Shown here: piece by piece, positions 52,840 through 62,060 of the stretch
How the letters are laid out: every line of letters begins with the position of its first letter
Position numbering within the stretch: position 1 is the first letter of the stretch
Origin: Enterococcus ureilyticus
GTDB taxonomy: Bacteria > Bacillota > Bacilli > Lactobacillales > Enterococcaceae
Length of the DNA stretch: 64,000 nucleotides
Reading direction: 5' to 3'
Assembly: GCF_001730315.1 (NCBI RefSeq)
Contig: NZ_MIKC01000012.1
Location: forward strand, 186,001-250,000
The notes under the pieces: generated by a model
Seen by the model: only the letters and a program-made list of their open reading frames with translations
Told to the model about the DNA's origin: nothing
Database searches by the model: none
Translations under genes and position numbers: made by a program

Positions 52840-53496
52840 TTGACAAAAAGATACGATACCGAAGCAACGGTACAAGATATTTTAGATGCAGCCACACGAT
52901 TATTTATAGAAAAAGGGTACGAAAAAACAACGATCCAAGATATCGTCAATGCATTAGATGGTTTGTCTCGTGGAGCTATTTATCATCATTTTGGTTCAAA
53001 AGAAGAGATTATTGATGGCGTAGTCAAACGGTTAATCCCTTCTTCCAAATACCTTGATGAGATCAATCAACGCAAAGATCTTAATGGCTTAGAAAAGATG
53101 CAGCAGTTATTGTTAGAAACGTTGTTTAATAAAGACGTGGGTGCTTCCTTTGAAATGACCTATTCTTTATTTAATAACCCCAAATTTTTTATGCTGTACA
53201 TCATGAATAGCAATGATCGTTTATCTCCTCAAATTGAGCAGTTTATCAATGAGGGGAATAAAGATGGCTCTTTGAATGTAAAATACTCAAAACAAGTAGC
53301 AGAAATCATTGTATTACTACTGGGAACTTGGTTTATCGTGGCACTATTTCCGAATACGATCGACACTTTTTGGGATAAGCTCTATGCTACAAGATATATA
53401 TTGGACGGAATCAACGTTCATTTATTAAGTGATGAGATAATAGAACAAATAATCAGTGGCATCAAAGAGAAAGAGGTAGGAAATGGGCGGAATTAA
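52840..53496 (+). CDS. TetR-family regulator
   Basis: Start TTG 52840 after GAGAGGAG, which gives the normal TetR N-terminus (TKRYDTEATVQDILDAATRLFIEKGYEKTTIQDIV). 218 residues. HTH: LSRGAIYHHFGSKEEI. The C-terminal ligand domain is unremarkable. It overlaps the hydrolase gene by 14 bases and is the likely repressor of this two-gene operon. Confidence 0.88.
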   Translation: MTKRYDTEATVQDILDAATRLFIEKGYEKTTIQDIVNALDGLSRGAIYHHFGSKEEIIDGVVKRLIPSSKYLDEINQRKDLNGLEKMQQLLLETLFNKDVGASFEMTYSLFNNPKFFMLYIMNSNDRLSPQIEQFINEGNKDGSLNVKYSKQVAEIIVLLLGTWFIVALFPNTIDTFWDKLYATRYILDGINVHLLSDEIIEQIISGIKEKEVGNGRN

Positions 53497-54436
53497 AAAA
53501 CGTTGGTTTAAACGTGTCTTGCGTAACCTAAAAATTGTCTGTCTAATTGTTTTAGGCTTTATTGTCGTGACAATGACTGGTGTCTATATTACTCATCAAA
53601 TCAGTTTACGAAGTGAAGTGAATCAAATCAAAGATTATGGCGAAAAAATAGCAGTTTTTGATGGAACTATGAACGTTTTAGATGAAGGGAAAGGACCTGA
53701 AACGATTGTATTATTACCAGGATATGGAACGGCCAGTCCAGGAATGGATTTTAAGGCACTGATCAATGAATTAAAAAATAAATATCGTGTTGTGACAATT
53801 GAACCATTTGGCTATGGATTAAGCAGTCAGACAAAACGAGAACGAAGTGCTGCAAAGATCATCGAGGAAATTCAGACAGTTGTTGCAAAACTCAAGATTG
53901 ACTCATTTATTTTGATGGGTCATTCAATTGCTGGAATTTATGGGCTCAATTATGTAAACCAATACCCAGAAAATGTGAAAGCTTTTGTGGGCATCGACAC
54001 AAGTGTGCCAAATCAAGCTTGGCCTGGATTTAATGATACGTTGCCTAATTTTATTCAAAAGTCTGGCTTGATGAGAGTTCTGGTCAAGATTAATCCTGAA
54101 AGTTTTAAAGTTGAGGGGATGTCTGAAGAAACATTTGAGCAGTTACGTATGCTAAATATGAAAAACCTTAGTAATGAAACAGTTCGCAAAGAAGGCAAAG
54201 CATTGGACGACACCTTTAAAGATGCTAAAAAACTAACTTTTCCAAAGAACCTGCCACTACTTTTGTTTGTTGCAAAAGAAAATGATGCGTCTTTAGCAAA
54301 TTGGCTTGGACTTCATGAAGAACAAGCAGCAAGTGTTTCAAAAGGAAAAGTAGTCGAACTTTCTGGTACACATTATCTACACCACAATCAAGCTGAAACA
54401 ATGACTAAAAACTTGGAACAATTTATGAAAGAGTAG
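53483..54436 (+). CDS. Membrane-anchored alpha/beta hydrolase
   Basis: 317 residues. One N-terminal membrane helix (about 13-35) then an alpha/beta hydrolase: oxyanion LLPGYGTAS, nucleophile Ser in MGHSIAGIYG (about 153) and catalytic His in GTHYLHH near the C-terminus. The catalytic domain is probably outside the membrane. Substrate unknown. RBS AGAGGTAGG. Confidence 0.85.
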   Translation: MGGIKKRWFKRVLRNLKIVCLIVLGFIVVTMTGVYITHQISLRSEVNQIKDYGEKIAVFDGTMNVLDEGKGPETIVLLPGYGTASPGMDFKALINELKNKYRVVTIEPFGYGLSSQTKRERSAAKIIEEIQTVVAKLKIDSFILMGHSIAGIYGLNYVNQYPENVKAFVGIDTSVPNQAWPGFNDTLPNFIQKSGLMRVLVKINPESFKVEGMSEETFEQLRMLNMKNLSNETVRKEGKALDDTFKDAKKLTFPKNLPLLLFVAKENDASLANWLGLHEEQAASVSKGKVVELSGTHYLHHNQAETMTKNLEQFMKE

Positions 54437-54440
54437 TTGA

Positions 54441-54491
54441 AAAACATGTGTTGTTGACTTCTAAAAAAAGTTGATGATTCGTGTTTTTTTT
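54441..54491 (+). terminator. Terminator after the alpha/beta hydrolase gene
   Basis: A long stem rich in G-T pairs (AAAAACA...CTT with AAG...TGTTTTT) is followed by T8. Confidence 0.7.
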
Positions 54492-54608
54492 ATCTGGAAA
54501 AGTGTTGAATTAACATTGACATCAAGGATTTCTAGTATTGTTATTCCATCCTTTCTTTGTCATAATGGTAGATAAGCTAAATAGAAGCAGGTTCTGGAGA
54601 AAGAGAAG

Positions 54609-56762
54609 GTGCGTTGGGTTATGAATTGTTGGGAAATATTGGGGTTGGAACCAACTTCAGATAAAAAAAAGATAAAGCGGGCCTATGCTGCAAAACTAAA
54701 AACAATAAATGTAGAAGATGAGGCGATTGCGTTTCAAAAGCTAAAAGAAGCCTTTGATTCGGCTATTTTTCTAGCAGGAACGATTATTGAAAGTGGTCGA
54801 CCTATCGAAAAATCAACAACTATAGCCGCAATTGAAGCAGCAGATGAAGAGCCACCGAACGATATAGAACAAAAAGTCGAGCTAAAGACAAGTAAGTTAG
54901 AACATGAAAAGACACAACAGACTGTTCAAAATAATGAAGAAATAACATTCGAACAAGACTCGTTTGAGCGCAAGGAAAATAATCAAAGCATAACGAAACC
55001 AGAGACAATCACTCAAAGCCAAACGAACAACGTTGAACACTTTGATCATAAATTAGCAGCACTTTATGACGAAATGGCGTTCTTTTCTGAAGTAGAAAAA
55101 TGGACGTTGCTATTTTCAGAAGATCTGGAGTGGTCAATTGATGAACATGGTGACATTTCAGATATAATGAAGGGATTTTTACTGGCAAATTATCGTGTAT
55201 TATCCAAGCAAGTTATTGAGTATATTGGTGAATTTTTTGATTTTGATTCGTTGATCAAAGATTATAAATCTGGCGATTATTTTTGTTATACATGGGCAGC
55301 GATCAAGCAGGTTCCATCTTTTTCATTTGACATCTATCAGAATATTCAATTAGAACAGCGGATTGCCTATTTTACGGATCGATATGAACTTTTTCACCTT
55401 TTCGACAATGGTCTTCCAGATCAAGCTCTTTGGCAAGAGCGTTTGAATTCATGTCACGCTGTGACGACAAAAGATCAAGATGTCATCAATTTGCAAATTG
55501 CGCATCTTTTGATGAATGATTTTAGACTAGAACAGGAACATACGGTCAGCTCATTGAATGAATTATTGGCTGAAGTCCTTGCCTTGAATGAGACGAATAC
55601 GAGTGTTTTTTTTAGAACCTATTATGAATGGGTCAAAAATGAAGGATCTGCCAACGCTGTCTTGATTTATGATAAAAGCGAAGTAACCATTCCAACGACA
55701 ACGATTGATTTATTAACAGGCTATGTTTATTTTCGCTTAAAACGTCATTCTCGTGTAAAAGAATGCTGGGCAGAATTAGCCAAAAAAGACCCGGCATTAT
55801 TTCAATCAAAAGAATTGGCTATGTTACAAGTGATAGAACCGCCCCAAGGTCCTCTCAAAAAAGAAAAGGGTGTGGGCAGAAATATATGGGCTGTTTGTTT
55901 GATCCTCTTGGCACTGTTTAAAATTGGTAATAGTTTGTTTCGACTTGAAGAACGGAATTCTTATACCACTCCTTCTGATATTCAATCCTTTGTCAGTGGA
56001 GAAAGTGAATCCAAAGCTAGCTATTTTACAGATGAAGTATCAGATTTAAAAGAAAGTGAGAATTTGTATGATCAATTTCTTTATTACTTTTTTATCAATC
56101 GAGAAGATACGGATCGTGATACGTTTGTAGAAGAACATTTAGTTGGAAAAGCCAAGGAACAAGCTAAGCAAATGGTAGTTTCAGAGTTACCCAAAATAAC
56201 GATCGAATCCAAATATGATTTCTATTCTTCACCAGATAACGTTTCAGAATATGGCTTTGTCACAGCATTGAATTTACTAGATGAAGAGGAACCGTTCATC
56301 ATTCTTCAAGAAACAAATGATGAAAAAATCGAAAATGTTTATGGAGAGGGTTGGGAATTATTACCACAAGATAAATTCGAGGAATTGTGGGCGGATATTC
56401 AAGTTCGGCCAATAATGTCGCAAAAGTTTTTTGTTGTTTATTATTTATTATCTGATGAACGTGATCAAAATTTAAAAGATCATTCAGAATATGTTACAGA
56501 TAATGTCAAACAATTGTTGGAGAAAAATAGTAAAATGCCTAAAGCAGATGAGTTCGAAGGGGGGACTTGGCAGATCAGCCAAGATGATGAGGACAAACTA
56601 TACACAATCATCAATGATGAAAAACACGACCATCGTTATATTCTCTCCTATGACACCTATGGACGCTTGGAACATATTTATGGAGAAAACTGGGAAAAAT
56701 TAGATGCGAATAAAACCAAGCTGATTTACGATAAAGCCGAAGAAGAAGTGGGGGTTTACTGA
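54609..56762 (+). CDS. J-domain-like membrane protein without HPD
   Basis: 717 residues from GTG 54609 (ATG 54621 gives a more compact start, MNCWEILGLEP). The first 50 residues are a J-domain-like helical hairpin (WEILGLEPTSDKKKIKRAYAAKLKT ... FQKLKEAFDSA), but the HPD tripeptide that stimulates DnaK is missing; TINVED occupies its place. A Gln/Thr/Glu-rich linker (about 70-150), a helical domain, a membrane helix (about 425-442) and a C-terminal outside domain of some 270 residues with two similar modules (each ending in YGE.WE.L) follow. A membrane sensor or assembly factor is possible. Confidence 0.7.
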   Translation: MRWVMNCWEILGLEPTSDKKKIKRAYAAKLKTINVEDEAIAFQKLKEAFDSAIFLAGTIIESGRPIEKSTTIAAIEAADEEPPNDIEQKVELKTSKLEHEKTQQTVQNNEEITFEQDSFERKENNQSITKPETITQSQTNNVEHFDHKLAALYDEMAFFSEVEKWTLLFSEDLEWSIDEHGDISDIMKGFLLANYRVLSKQVIEYIGEFFDFDSLIKDYKSGDYFCYTWAAIKQVPSFSFDIYQNIQLEQRIAYFTDRYELFHLFDNGLPDQALWQERLNSCHAVTTKDQDVINLQIAHLLMNDFRLEQEHTVSSLNELLAEVLALNETNTSVFFRTYYEWVKNEGSANAVLIYDKSEVTIPTTTIDLLTGYVYFRLKRHSRVKECWAELAKKDPALFQSKELAMLQVIEPPQGPLKKEKGVGRNIWAVCLILLALFKIGNSLFRLEERNSYTTPSDIQSFVSGESESKASYFTDEVSDLKESENLYDQFLYYFFINREDTDRDTFVEEHLVGKAKEQAKQMVVSELPKITIESKYDFYSSPDNVSEYGFVTALNLLDEEEPFIILQETNDEKIENVYGEGWELLPQDKFEELWADIQVRPIMSQKFFVVYYLLSDERDQNLKDHSEYVTDNVKQLLEKNSKMPKADEFEGGTWQISQDDEDKLYTIINDEKHDHRYILSYDTYGRLEHIYGENWEKLDANKTKLIYDKAEEEVGVY

Positions 56763-56815
56763 TAGAGCATTGAGGAAGAGATAATAAACTTTTTTAATTG
56801 AATATAGATTGAAAG

Positions 56816-56860
56816 AAAGTTATATCTGAACATCTCTTGATTTCAGAGTAACTTTTTTAT
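56816..56860 (+). terminator. Terminator after the J-like gene
   Basis: Arms AAAGTTA..TCTGAA and TTCAGA.TAACTTT with an 11-base loop, then T6. Confidence 0.82.
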
Positions 56861-56879
56861 TTCATTATTATGGTAAAAA

Positions 56880-56908
56880 TTAAAAAATAATCAAAAAATG
56901 TGTATAAT
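56880..56908 (+). promoter_or_regulatory. Promoter of the DUF969-DUF979-pcp operon
   Basis: TTAAAA (4 of 6), 17 bases, perfect TATAAT (56903-56908) with an upstream TGTG. A GAGTT/AACTC hairpin with flanking ATCAGA/TCTGAT follows in the leader (about 56937-56962); its role is unknown. Confidence 0.6.
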
Positions 56909-57007
56909 AAAGAGGTCATTCTTTGTATGGGAATCAGATTGAGTTGATAACTCTGATACCTTTCAAAAAATGAACCAAACTATCAAATGAAGAAAGAAGT
57001 GTGACGA

Positions 57008-57709
57008 GTGGAAAATATTCTTAGTTTATTAGGTGTACTAATTGTCATAGTTGGCTTTACTATGAAACTAGACTCAATTTTGATTGTAATGATTGCTTTA
57101 GTTGTTACCGCTTTGGTGGGCGGCATTGGTTTGGAAGGGATGCTAGATATTCTAGGTACAAGTTTTGTAAGTAACAGAGGAATGGCTATTTTTATTATTA
57201 TTATGTTAGCAACAGGAACCTTAGAAAGAAACGGCTTAAAAGAATCAGCAGCTTCTTTGATCAGACGATTCAAAAAAGTTTCAGCTGGATTGATTATTGA
57301 TATTTATGGCGTTTTTCGAATGATTTTTGCCGCTTTCAACGTTAGTTTTGGTGGAGTGGCAGGATTTGTTCGACCAATTATCTTACCAATGTCGCTGGGA
57401 GCAGTTGAATCTCAAAATTTAGAATTAAATAAAGAGTATGAAGAAGAGTTAAAAGGAATGGCCTCAGCAATGGAAAATATTTGCTGGTTCTTTGGTCAAG
57501 TATTATTTATCGGTGGTTCTGGAGGACTGTTGGTTCAATCAACTTTAAAAGAATTAGGGTATGAAGTCAGCTTAGTGCAACTCGCAGCTGTTGAAATTCC
57601 TGTAGCCTTAGTAGCATTAGTTACGGCAAGCATTTATTTCTATACCAAGGATCGTCGCTTGATGAAAAAATATTATGGTACTACCAAACAAAAAGGAGGG
57701 CTATCATGA
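57008..57709 (+). CDS. DUF969 membrane protein
   Basis: 233 residues from GTG 57008. About six hydrophobic helices with GGIGLEGMLDILG and FNVSFGGVAGFVRPIILPMSLGA, the conserved DUF969 regions. It always occurs with DUF979 and often with pyroglutamyl peptidase, as here, so the pair is believed to form a transporter, plausibly for 5-oxoproline or pyroglutamyl peptides. It overlaps the DUF979 gene by 4 bases (ATGA). Confidence 0.9.
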   Translation: MENILSLLGVLIVIVGFTMKLDSILIVMIALVVTALVGGIGLEGMLDILGTSFVSNRGMAIFIIIMLATGTLERNGLKESAASLIRRFKKVSAGLIIDIYGVFRMIFAAFNVSFGGVAGFVRPIILPMSLGAVESQNLELNKEYEEELKGMASAMENICWFFGQVLFIGGSGGLLVQSTLKELGYEVSLVQLAAVEIPVALVALVTASIYFYTKDRRLMKKYYGTTKQKGGLS

Positions 57710-58650
57710 ATTATTTTATGAACTCAGATATTTTGCTTGGTGAGAAGTTATTAGAAGTTTTATATATTTTAATGGGCTTAATTTTGATATACACAGGCGT
57801 GAAGAATTTAGTAGATAAAAGTAATCCTCATCGTTATGGAACAGGTTATTTTTGGTGTGCTTTGGGGATCGTAATTGGTGGTGGACGTTTTATCCCATCT
57901 TTGATCAGCGGTATCCTAATTTTTTCAATGACGATTCCAGCTATTTTGAAAAAAGTTAGTAAGGGGCAAAGTAAACTACCTTCTAAAGAATATATGCAGC
58001 AAATGTCTGATAAGTTGGGAATGAAAATCTTTATTCCAGCTTTAAGTATTGGGGTTTTTGCCATTATATTTGCATTGTTTACAAAACTTGGCGCACTTGT
58101 TGGTGTGGGCGTGGGTGTTTTAGTAGCAATTATGATCCTGATGCTTTATTCTAAAAACAATAAACCTACTACATTTTTGGATGATGCAGCAGATATGCTT
58201 GGCACAGTTGGGCCATTAAGTATGTTACCGATGCTACTGGCATCACTCGGGGCGGTGTTTACTAGTGCTGGGGTAGGTACAGTGATTTCATCTGCGGTGG
58301 GTACGATTGTACCGCAAGGAAATGTCACTGTTGGGATTATCATCTACGCTTTTGGCATGATGTTGTTTACGATTATTATGGGAAACGCATTTGCTGCAAT
58401 TACAGTGATGACGGTTGGCATCGGTGCACCATTTGTCTTAGCCTATGGAGCAAATCCAGCATTGATTGGTATGCTAGCTTTGACATGTGGCTATTGCGGC
58501 ACATTATTGACACCAATGGCTGCAAACTTTAATATCGTACCAGTAGCAATGTTAGAAATGAAGGATAAATATGGTGTAATTAAAAATCAATGGTTTATCG
58601 CATTATTTATGTTTGTTTTTCAAGTTATTTATATGATCTTATTTAAATAA
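57706..58650 (+). CDS. DUF979 membrane protein
   Basis: 314 residues, about nine hydrophobic helices, with PHRYGTGYFWCALGIVIGGGRFIPSL and the C-terminal GNAFAAITVMTVGIGAPFV ... CGYCGTLLTPMAANFNIVP typical of DUF979. Partner of the DUF969 protein in the membrane. RBS AAGGAGG. Confidence 0.9.
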   Translation: MNYFMNSDILLGEKLLEVLYILMGLILIYTGVKNLVDKSNPHRYGTGYFWCALGIVIGGGRFIPSLISGILIFSMTIPAILKKVSKGQSKLPSKEYMQQMSDKLGMKIFIPALSIGVFAIIFALFTKLGALVGVGVGVLVAIMILMLYSKNNKPTTFLDDAADMLGTVGPLSMLPMLLASLGAVFTSAGVGTVISSAVGTIVPQGNVTVGIIIYAFGMMLFTIIMGNAFAAITVMTVGIGAPFVLAYGANPALIGMLALTCGYCGTLLTPMAANFNIVPVAMLEMKDKYGVIKNQWFIALFMFVFQVIYMILFK

Positions 58651-58697
58651 TAAGTCAAACAACTCTTCACAGGCTAGCTTCTCGGAAAAAAGATAAA

Positions 58698-58745
58698 AAT
58701 AGAATGTGACAAAAAAAGCGTCACTTTAGATTTTTCCTATTTTTC
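58698..58745 (+). terminator. Weak hairpin between DUF979 and pcp
   Basis: GTGAC/GTCAC (58706-58710 and 58720-58724), extended by imperfect AT pairing and followed by T-rich DNA. It may reduce rather than stop transcription into pcp. Confidence 0.35.
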
Positions 58746-58797
58746 AGTCGAAGCAAAACGAGCCTGTTAAGCTTTTAAATTTTAGGAGGTTTTTATT

Positions 58798-59442
58798 ATG
58801 AAAGTATTAGTAACGGGTTTTGATCCTTTTGGCGGGGATTCTGTCAATCCAGCGTATGAGGCGGTAAAAATGATTCCTGATGAAGTCGCAGGAGCAAAAA
58901 TAATCAAATTAGAGATTCCCACGGTTTTTAAAGAGAGTGGAGAAGTATTGGAAGTTGCAATCAAAGAACATCAACCTGATATCGTTATTTGTGTTGGGCA
59001 AGCTGGCGGGCGCAGTGCTGTTTCCTTTGAACGAGTAGCCATCAATTTAGCTGAAGCAAGAATTCCTGACAATAAAGGAAATCAACCAATTGGAGCAAAA
59101 CTTGAAGAGGATGGTCAAACTGCTTACTTTACGACTTTACCAATCAAAGCGATGATGAAGAATGTTCAAAATCACGGGTTGCCTGCCTACATTTCATATA
59201 CAGCTGGTACTTTCGTTTGCAATGATATCATGTATCGTTTATTGTATATGATCGACAAAGAATTCCCAAAAATCAAAGGTGGTTTTATCCATGTGCCGTT
59301 TGAACCGACTCAAGTCATCGATCGACCGGTTGGAACACCTTCAATGCCAATTCAAACAATTGCCGATTCATTGCTCTATGCAATTGAAGCAGCAGTAATA
59401 ACGAAAGAAGATATTGAAGAGAATACTGGAACAACACATTAG
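58798..59442 (+). CDS. pcp: Pyroglutamyl-peptidase I
   Basis: 214 residues, C15 peptidase. Catalytic Glu in [16 protein letters not shown] (about 81), Cys in [13 protein letters not shown] (about 144) and His in [10 protein letters not shown] (about 167). N-terminus [15 protein letters not shown] is diagnostic. It removes N-terminal pyroglutamate from peptides in the cytoplasm. The DUF969/DUF979 pair in the same operon probably imports or exports the related compound. RBS TAGGAGG. Confidence 0.96.
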   Translation: MKVLVTGFDPFGGDSVNPAYEAVKMIPDEVAGAKIIKLEIPTVFKESGEVLEVAIKEHQPDIVICVGQAGGRSAVSFERVAINLAEARIPDNKGNQPIGAKLEEDGQTAYFTTLPIKAMMKNVQNHGLPAYISYTAGTFVCNDIMYRLLYMIDKEFPKIKGGFIHVPFEPTQVIDRPVGTPSMPIQTIADSLLYAIEAAVITKEDIEENTGTTH

Positions 59443-59462
59443 AGACATTGCTGATCAAACAT

Positions 59463-59497
59463 GGAAGAACAAAACACTTGTTTTGTTCTTCCTTTTT
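59463..59497 (+). terminator. Terminator after pcp
   Basis: A perfect 13-bp stem with a 4-base loop, followed by T5. Confidence 0.94.
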
Positions 59498-59535
59498 CAT
59501 TATGAAACGTAAGAATGTATAAATGATTATATTTC

Positions 59536-59560
59536 AATGATAATGATTCTCATTATCATT
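59536..59560 (+). promoter_or_regulatory. Fur box
   Basis: A perfect palindrome with 11-base arms and 3-base centre, containing the complete 19-base Fur consensus GATAATGATTCTCATTATC at 59539-59557. It covers the -35 of the promoter below, so iron-loaded Fur should repress the operon. Confidence 0.95.
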
Positions 59561-59575
59561 TTGTTGTGCTATACT
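59547..59575 (+). promoter_or_regulatory. Promoter of the Fur-controlled ECF operon
   Basis: TTCTCA (59547-59552, inside the Fur box), 17 bases, TATACT (59570-59575, 5 of 6). Confidence 0.65.
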
Positions 59576-59600
59576 AACGAAATAGGAAAGGAGTGATTCA

Positions 59601-60773
59601 ATGAAAGAAATAAATCTGGCAACATTTTCACTTAAATATGATAAACAAGCAACAGAGCGTTGTTCGGTGAAGCTTGATGAGCACACCTACATTGAGGATA
59701 AACAGCTACCAAGTTATTTATTTGGTGAATCAACATTGTCGTTTTTTGATTTTTATCAAGCAGATTGCTCAGGTTTTGTAGAAAGCGATTATACGTTGTC
59801 TGAAAAATTTCAGCAAATTATCAGTAGATTTCCGCATACAAATCAACAAAAAATACTTTTGACTGATGACAATAGCTATAGCATTAAAAATATACCAGTT
59901 TATATCACGGTTACTGACTATATCTTAGCCAGTAGTTCTCCTGAAGCTTATCCAGAGTTCAAAGAAAAGCTAGAAACGATTCACTCGTTAAAACCTGTGA
60001 ATGACGATGAACAAACATTTGTCAGCAGCTATAAAAGAAAACGGCTATTTCTAGATGGTACCTATGGGGCAAGAGAGTTACTTGAAAATAGTCAGGAAAA
60101 AAATGGCAAAGCTATTCAAAGTCAACTTGAATACGTGAATGAAATGTATTATTTTTCTCATTATAGTTATGCTGCAATGGTTCAATTTTTACCAGAATAT
60201 GAGATAACAACTTATGATCAGTTTCATGAAGCTTATGGTAAATATATATATAGTGTTACAATAACTAAAAATGGTAAGACTGTCCCACTTTTATGGCCTG
60301 ATTATTTGTACCACAAACCAGAAAATCATTTAGAATTTGGTCTTTTAGCGAATTCAAATCAACTAAGGTATCAACTGTTTGACAAGTGGGAAAAAGAGGA
60401 AGAAGTGAGCCTCGACATCCTAGCGGAGGGCTTTGAAGATGTTCATTTTAGGACTCGTTTAAAGCAACCCATGCGATTCTCGCCACACCTATCTAAATCT
60501 GACTATATACTTGGCGAGACGATTTCTCTATCGATCGACAATGGCTTGGTGAAAGAATTAGAACAGCAAACTGCTCGTTTTGAATTAGTCAAATCAAAGA
60601 AAATTTCTGAAAATGGCTATTCTTTAGACTTTGAGTTACTTGAAGAGGAACTTTTACTATCTGGTGCGCAGTTTGAAAAAGCGGGACGTTATCAGTTAAA
60701 AATTATTAGTGAAACATATGGACAGCTATTATTTTTATTCACATTAAAACAAGAAGGGTCAATACAAAAATGA
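59601..60773 (+). CDS. Unknown protein, first gene of the Fur-controlled ECF operon
   Basis: 390 residues, no signal peptide or membrane helix, so probably cytoplasmic. The N-terminal part is unrecognised; the C-terminal about 110 residues (from MRFSPHLSKSDYILGETISLSIDNG to GRYQLKIISETYGQLLFLFTL) read like a beta-sandwich domain. Many Tyr, His and Cys residues are present (Cys at about 21 and 58). RBS AAAGGAG. It is co-transcribed with a heme-type transporter, so handling of the imported ligand at the membrane is a reasonable guess. Confidence 0.7.
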   Translation: MKEINLATFSLKYDKQATERCSVKLDEHTYIEDKQLPSYLFGESTLSFFDFYQADCSGFVESDYTLSEKFQQIISRFPHTNQQKILLTDDNSYSIKNIPVYITVTDYILASSSPEAYPEFKEKLETIHSLKPVNDDEQTFVSSYKRKRLFLDGTYGARELLENSQEKNGKAIQSQLEYVNEMYYFSHYSYAAMVQFLPEYEITTYDQFHEAYGKYIYSVTITKNGKTVPLLWPDYLYHKPENHLEFGLLANSNQLRYQLFDKWEKEEEVSLDILAEGFEDVHFRTRLKQPMRFSPHLSKSDYILGETISLSIDNGLVKELEQQTARFELVKSKKISENGYSLDFELLEEELLLSGAQFEKAGRYQLKIISETYGQLLFLFTLKQEGSIQK

Positions 60774-61387
60774 AAAAGTTAAAAATTCAAGATTTTATTT
60801 CAGTTGGCATTTATACAGCAATTTATTTTTTAGTCGTAACAATTGCAATGGTTATTTTACGTTTTACGATTCCCGCATTTAATTCAGTGTTAATCCCAAG
60901 TGCCACTGCTCTTTTTGCTGGAATCGTGTATCTATTAGTGCTCCATCGAATTCCTCGTTTTGGGGCAATTACAATCATGGGTAGTGTAATGGGGCTGTTC
61001 TTCTTAGTTTCCGGTCACTTTCCGTTATCCTTTTTGCCCAATATAGTGTGTGCGGTAGCAGCTGATTGGATTCAATATCGTACAAAATTATCGGAAAAAA
61101 TCCGAACGCTACTTAGTTATACGGTTTTTAGTTTTGGTTTAATGGGGCCAGTTTTACCCTTATGGTTCATGAAAAATGCATATGTTGATTCACTGGTAGC
61201 ACGTGGTAAAGATACTGTTTATATCGATAAAGTTTTTGCGCCGATCACAACAACGACCTTTTATGTGTGTGTTGTCTCTGTAATTCTGTGTAGTATTGTA
61301 GGGCTATTGATTGGCCAAAAAATTTATGAAAAGCACTTTGATAAAACTAAAGGAAAAAATTATGGAAAAAACATACGTAACGTTTGA
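60770..61387 (+). CDS. ECF transporter S component (MptD-like)
   Basis: 205 residues with about six membrane helices. The N-terminus KIQDFISVGIYTAIYFLVV is the usual S-component start that contacts EcfT. MptD-family regions: FTIPAFNSVLIPSATALFAGIVYLL and GSVMGLFFLVSGHFPLS. The Fur box and the IsdG-like gene suggest heme or another iron complex as ligand. ATGA overlap with the previous gene. Confidence 0.82.
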   Translation: MKKLKIQDFISVGIYTAIYFLVVTIAMVILRFTIPAFNSVLIPSATALFAGIVYLLVLHRIPRFGAITIMGSVMGLFFLVSGHFPLSFLPNIVCAVAADWIQYRTKLSEKIRTLLSYTVFSFGLMGPVLPLWFMKNAYVDSLVARGKDTVYIDKVFAPITTTTFYVCVVSVILCSIVGLLIGQKIYEKHFDKTKGKNYGKNIRNV

Positions 61388-62060
61388 TCCCAGAAGTAAA
61401 TTATGTACGATTTTGTTTGCCAGTTTTTTGTTGATGTTCCCATTGCCTTTTAAAGCCGAGATCTTATTTGTGTCACTGTTATATAGCCTATTTATTTTAA
61501 ATGGCAGCCTAAAAAAAGGAACAATTTTTTATAGTATTTTTTGGTTGCTCGTTTTAGGCGACTATTTACTTTTCCCCTATATCGACAACTCTTTTGCCGC
61601 TTTTTTTGACTTCTTGTTTGTTGGCAATCGACGGATGCTGCCCACCATTATGGCAGCCGCTTTTGCAATGAATCGAACAAGAATCAGTGAGTGGATCGCC
61701 GCTTTGAAGAAATGTCACATACCGTTTAGTTTAATTATTCCATTAACCGTGTTGTTCCGTTTTTTTCCCACTCTTTTTCAAGATTTTAAAAGTATTCGTA
61801 ATGCTATGAAATATAGGGGGATTGCAGTTTCTACTGTGGATTTGTTTCTTCATCCATTTCAAACGATGGAGTATATCATTGTTCCAATTTTAATGTCTGC
61901 TGAAAATACTTCACTAGACTTATCCTCTGCCGCTTTAGTAAGAGGCTTAGCTAATCCGACGACTCATACAAGTATTTATGAGATTCGTTTGAAAATACAA
62001 GATTACGTTTTGATCGGCATTTTAGTGTTATCTGGAATTATTGGGAGGTTGATTGAATGA
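61362..62060 (+). CDS. ECF transporter T component
   Basis: Start ATG 61362 with AAAGGA upstream; the frame from 61311 is inside the S component gene. 232 residues. EcfT fold with the coupling motifs near the end (MKYRGI and SSAALVRGLANP, corresponding to the usual A-R-G pairs). Membrane scaffold linking the S component to the ATPase. Overlaps the S gene by 26 bases and the ATPase gene by 4. Confidence 0.85.
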   Translation: MEKTYVTFDPRSKLCTILFASFLLMFPLPFKAEILFVSLLYSLFILNGSLKKGTIFYSIFWLLVLGDYLLFPYIDNSFAAFFDFLFVGNRRMLPTIMAAAFAMNRTRISEWIAALKKCHIPFSLIIPLTVLFRFFPTLFQDFKSIRNAMKYRGIAVSTVDLFLHPFQTMEYIIVPILMSAENTSLDLSSAALVRGLANPTTHTSIYEIRLKIQDYVLIGILVLSGIIGRLIE

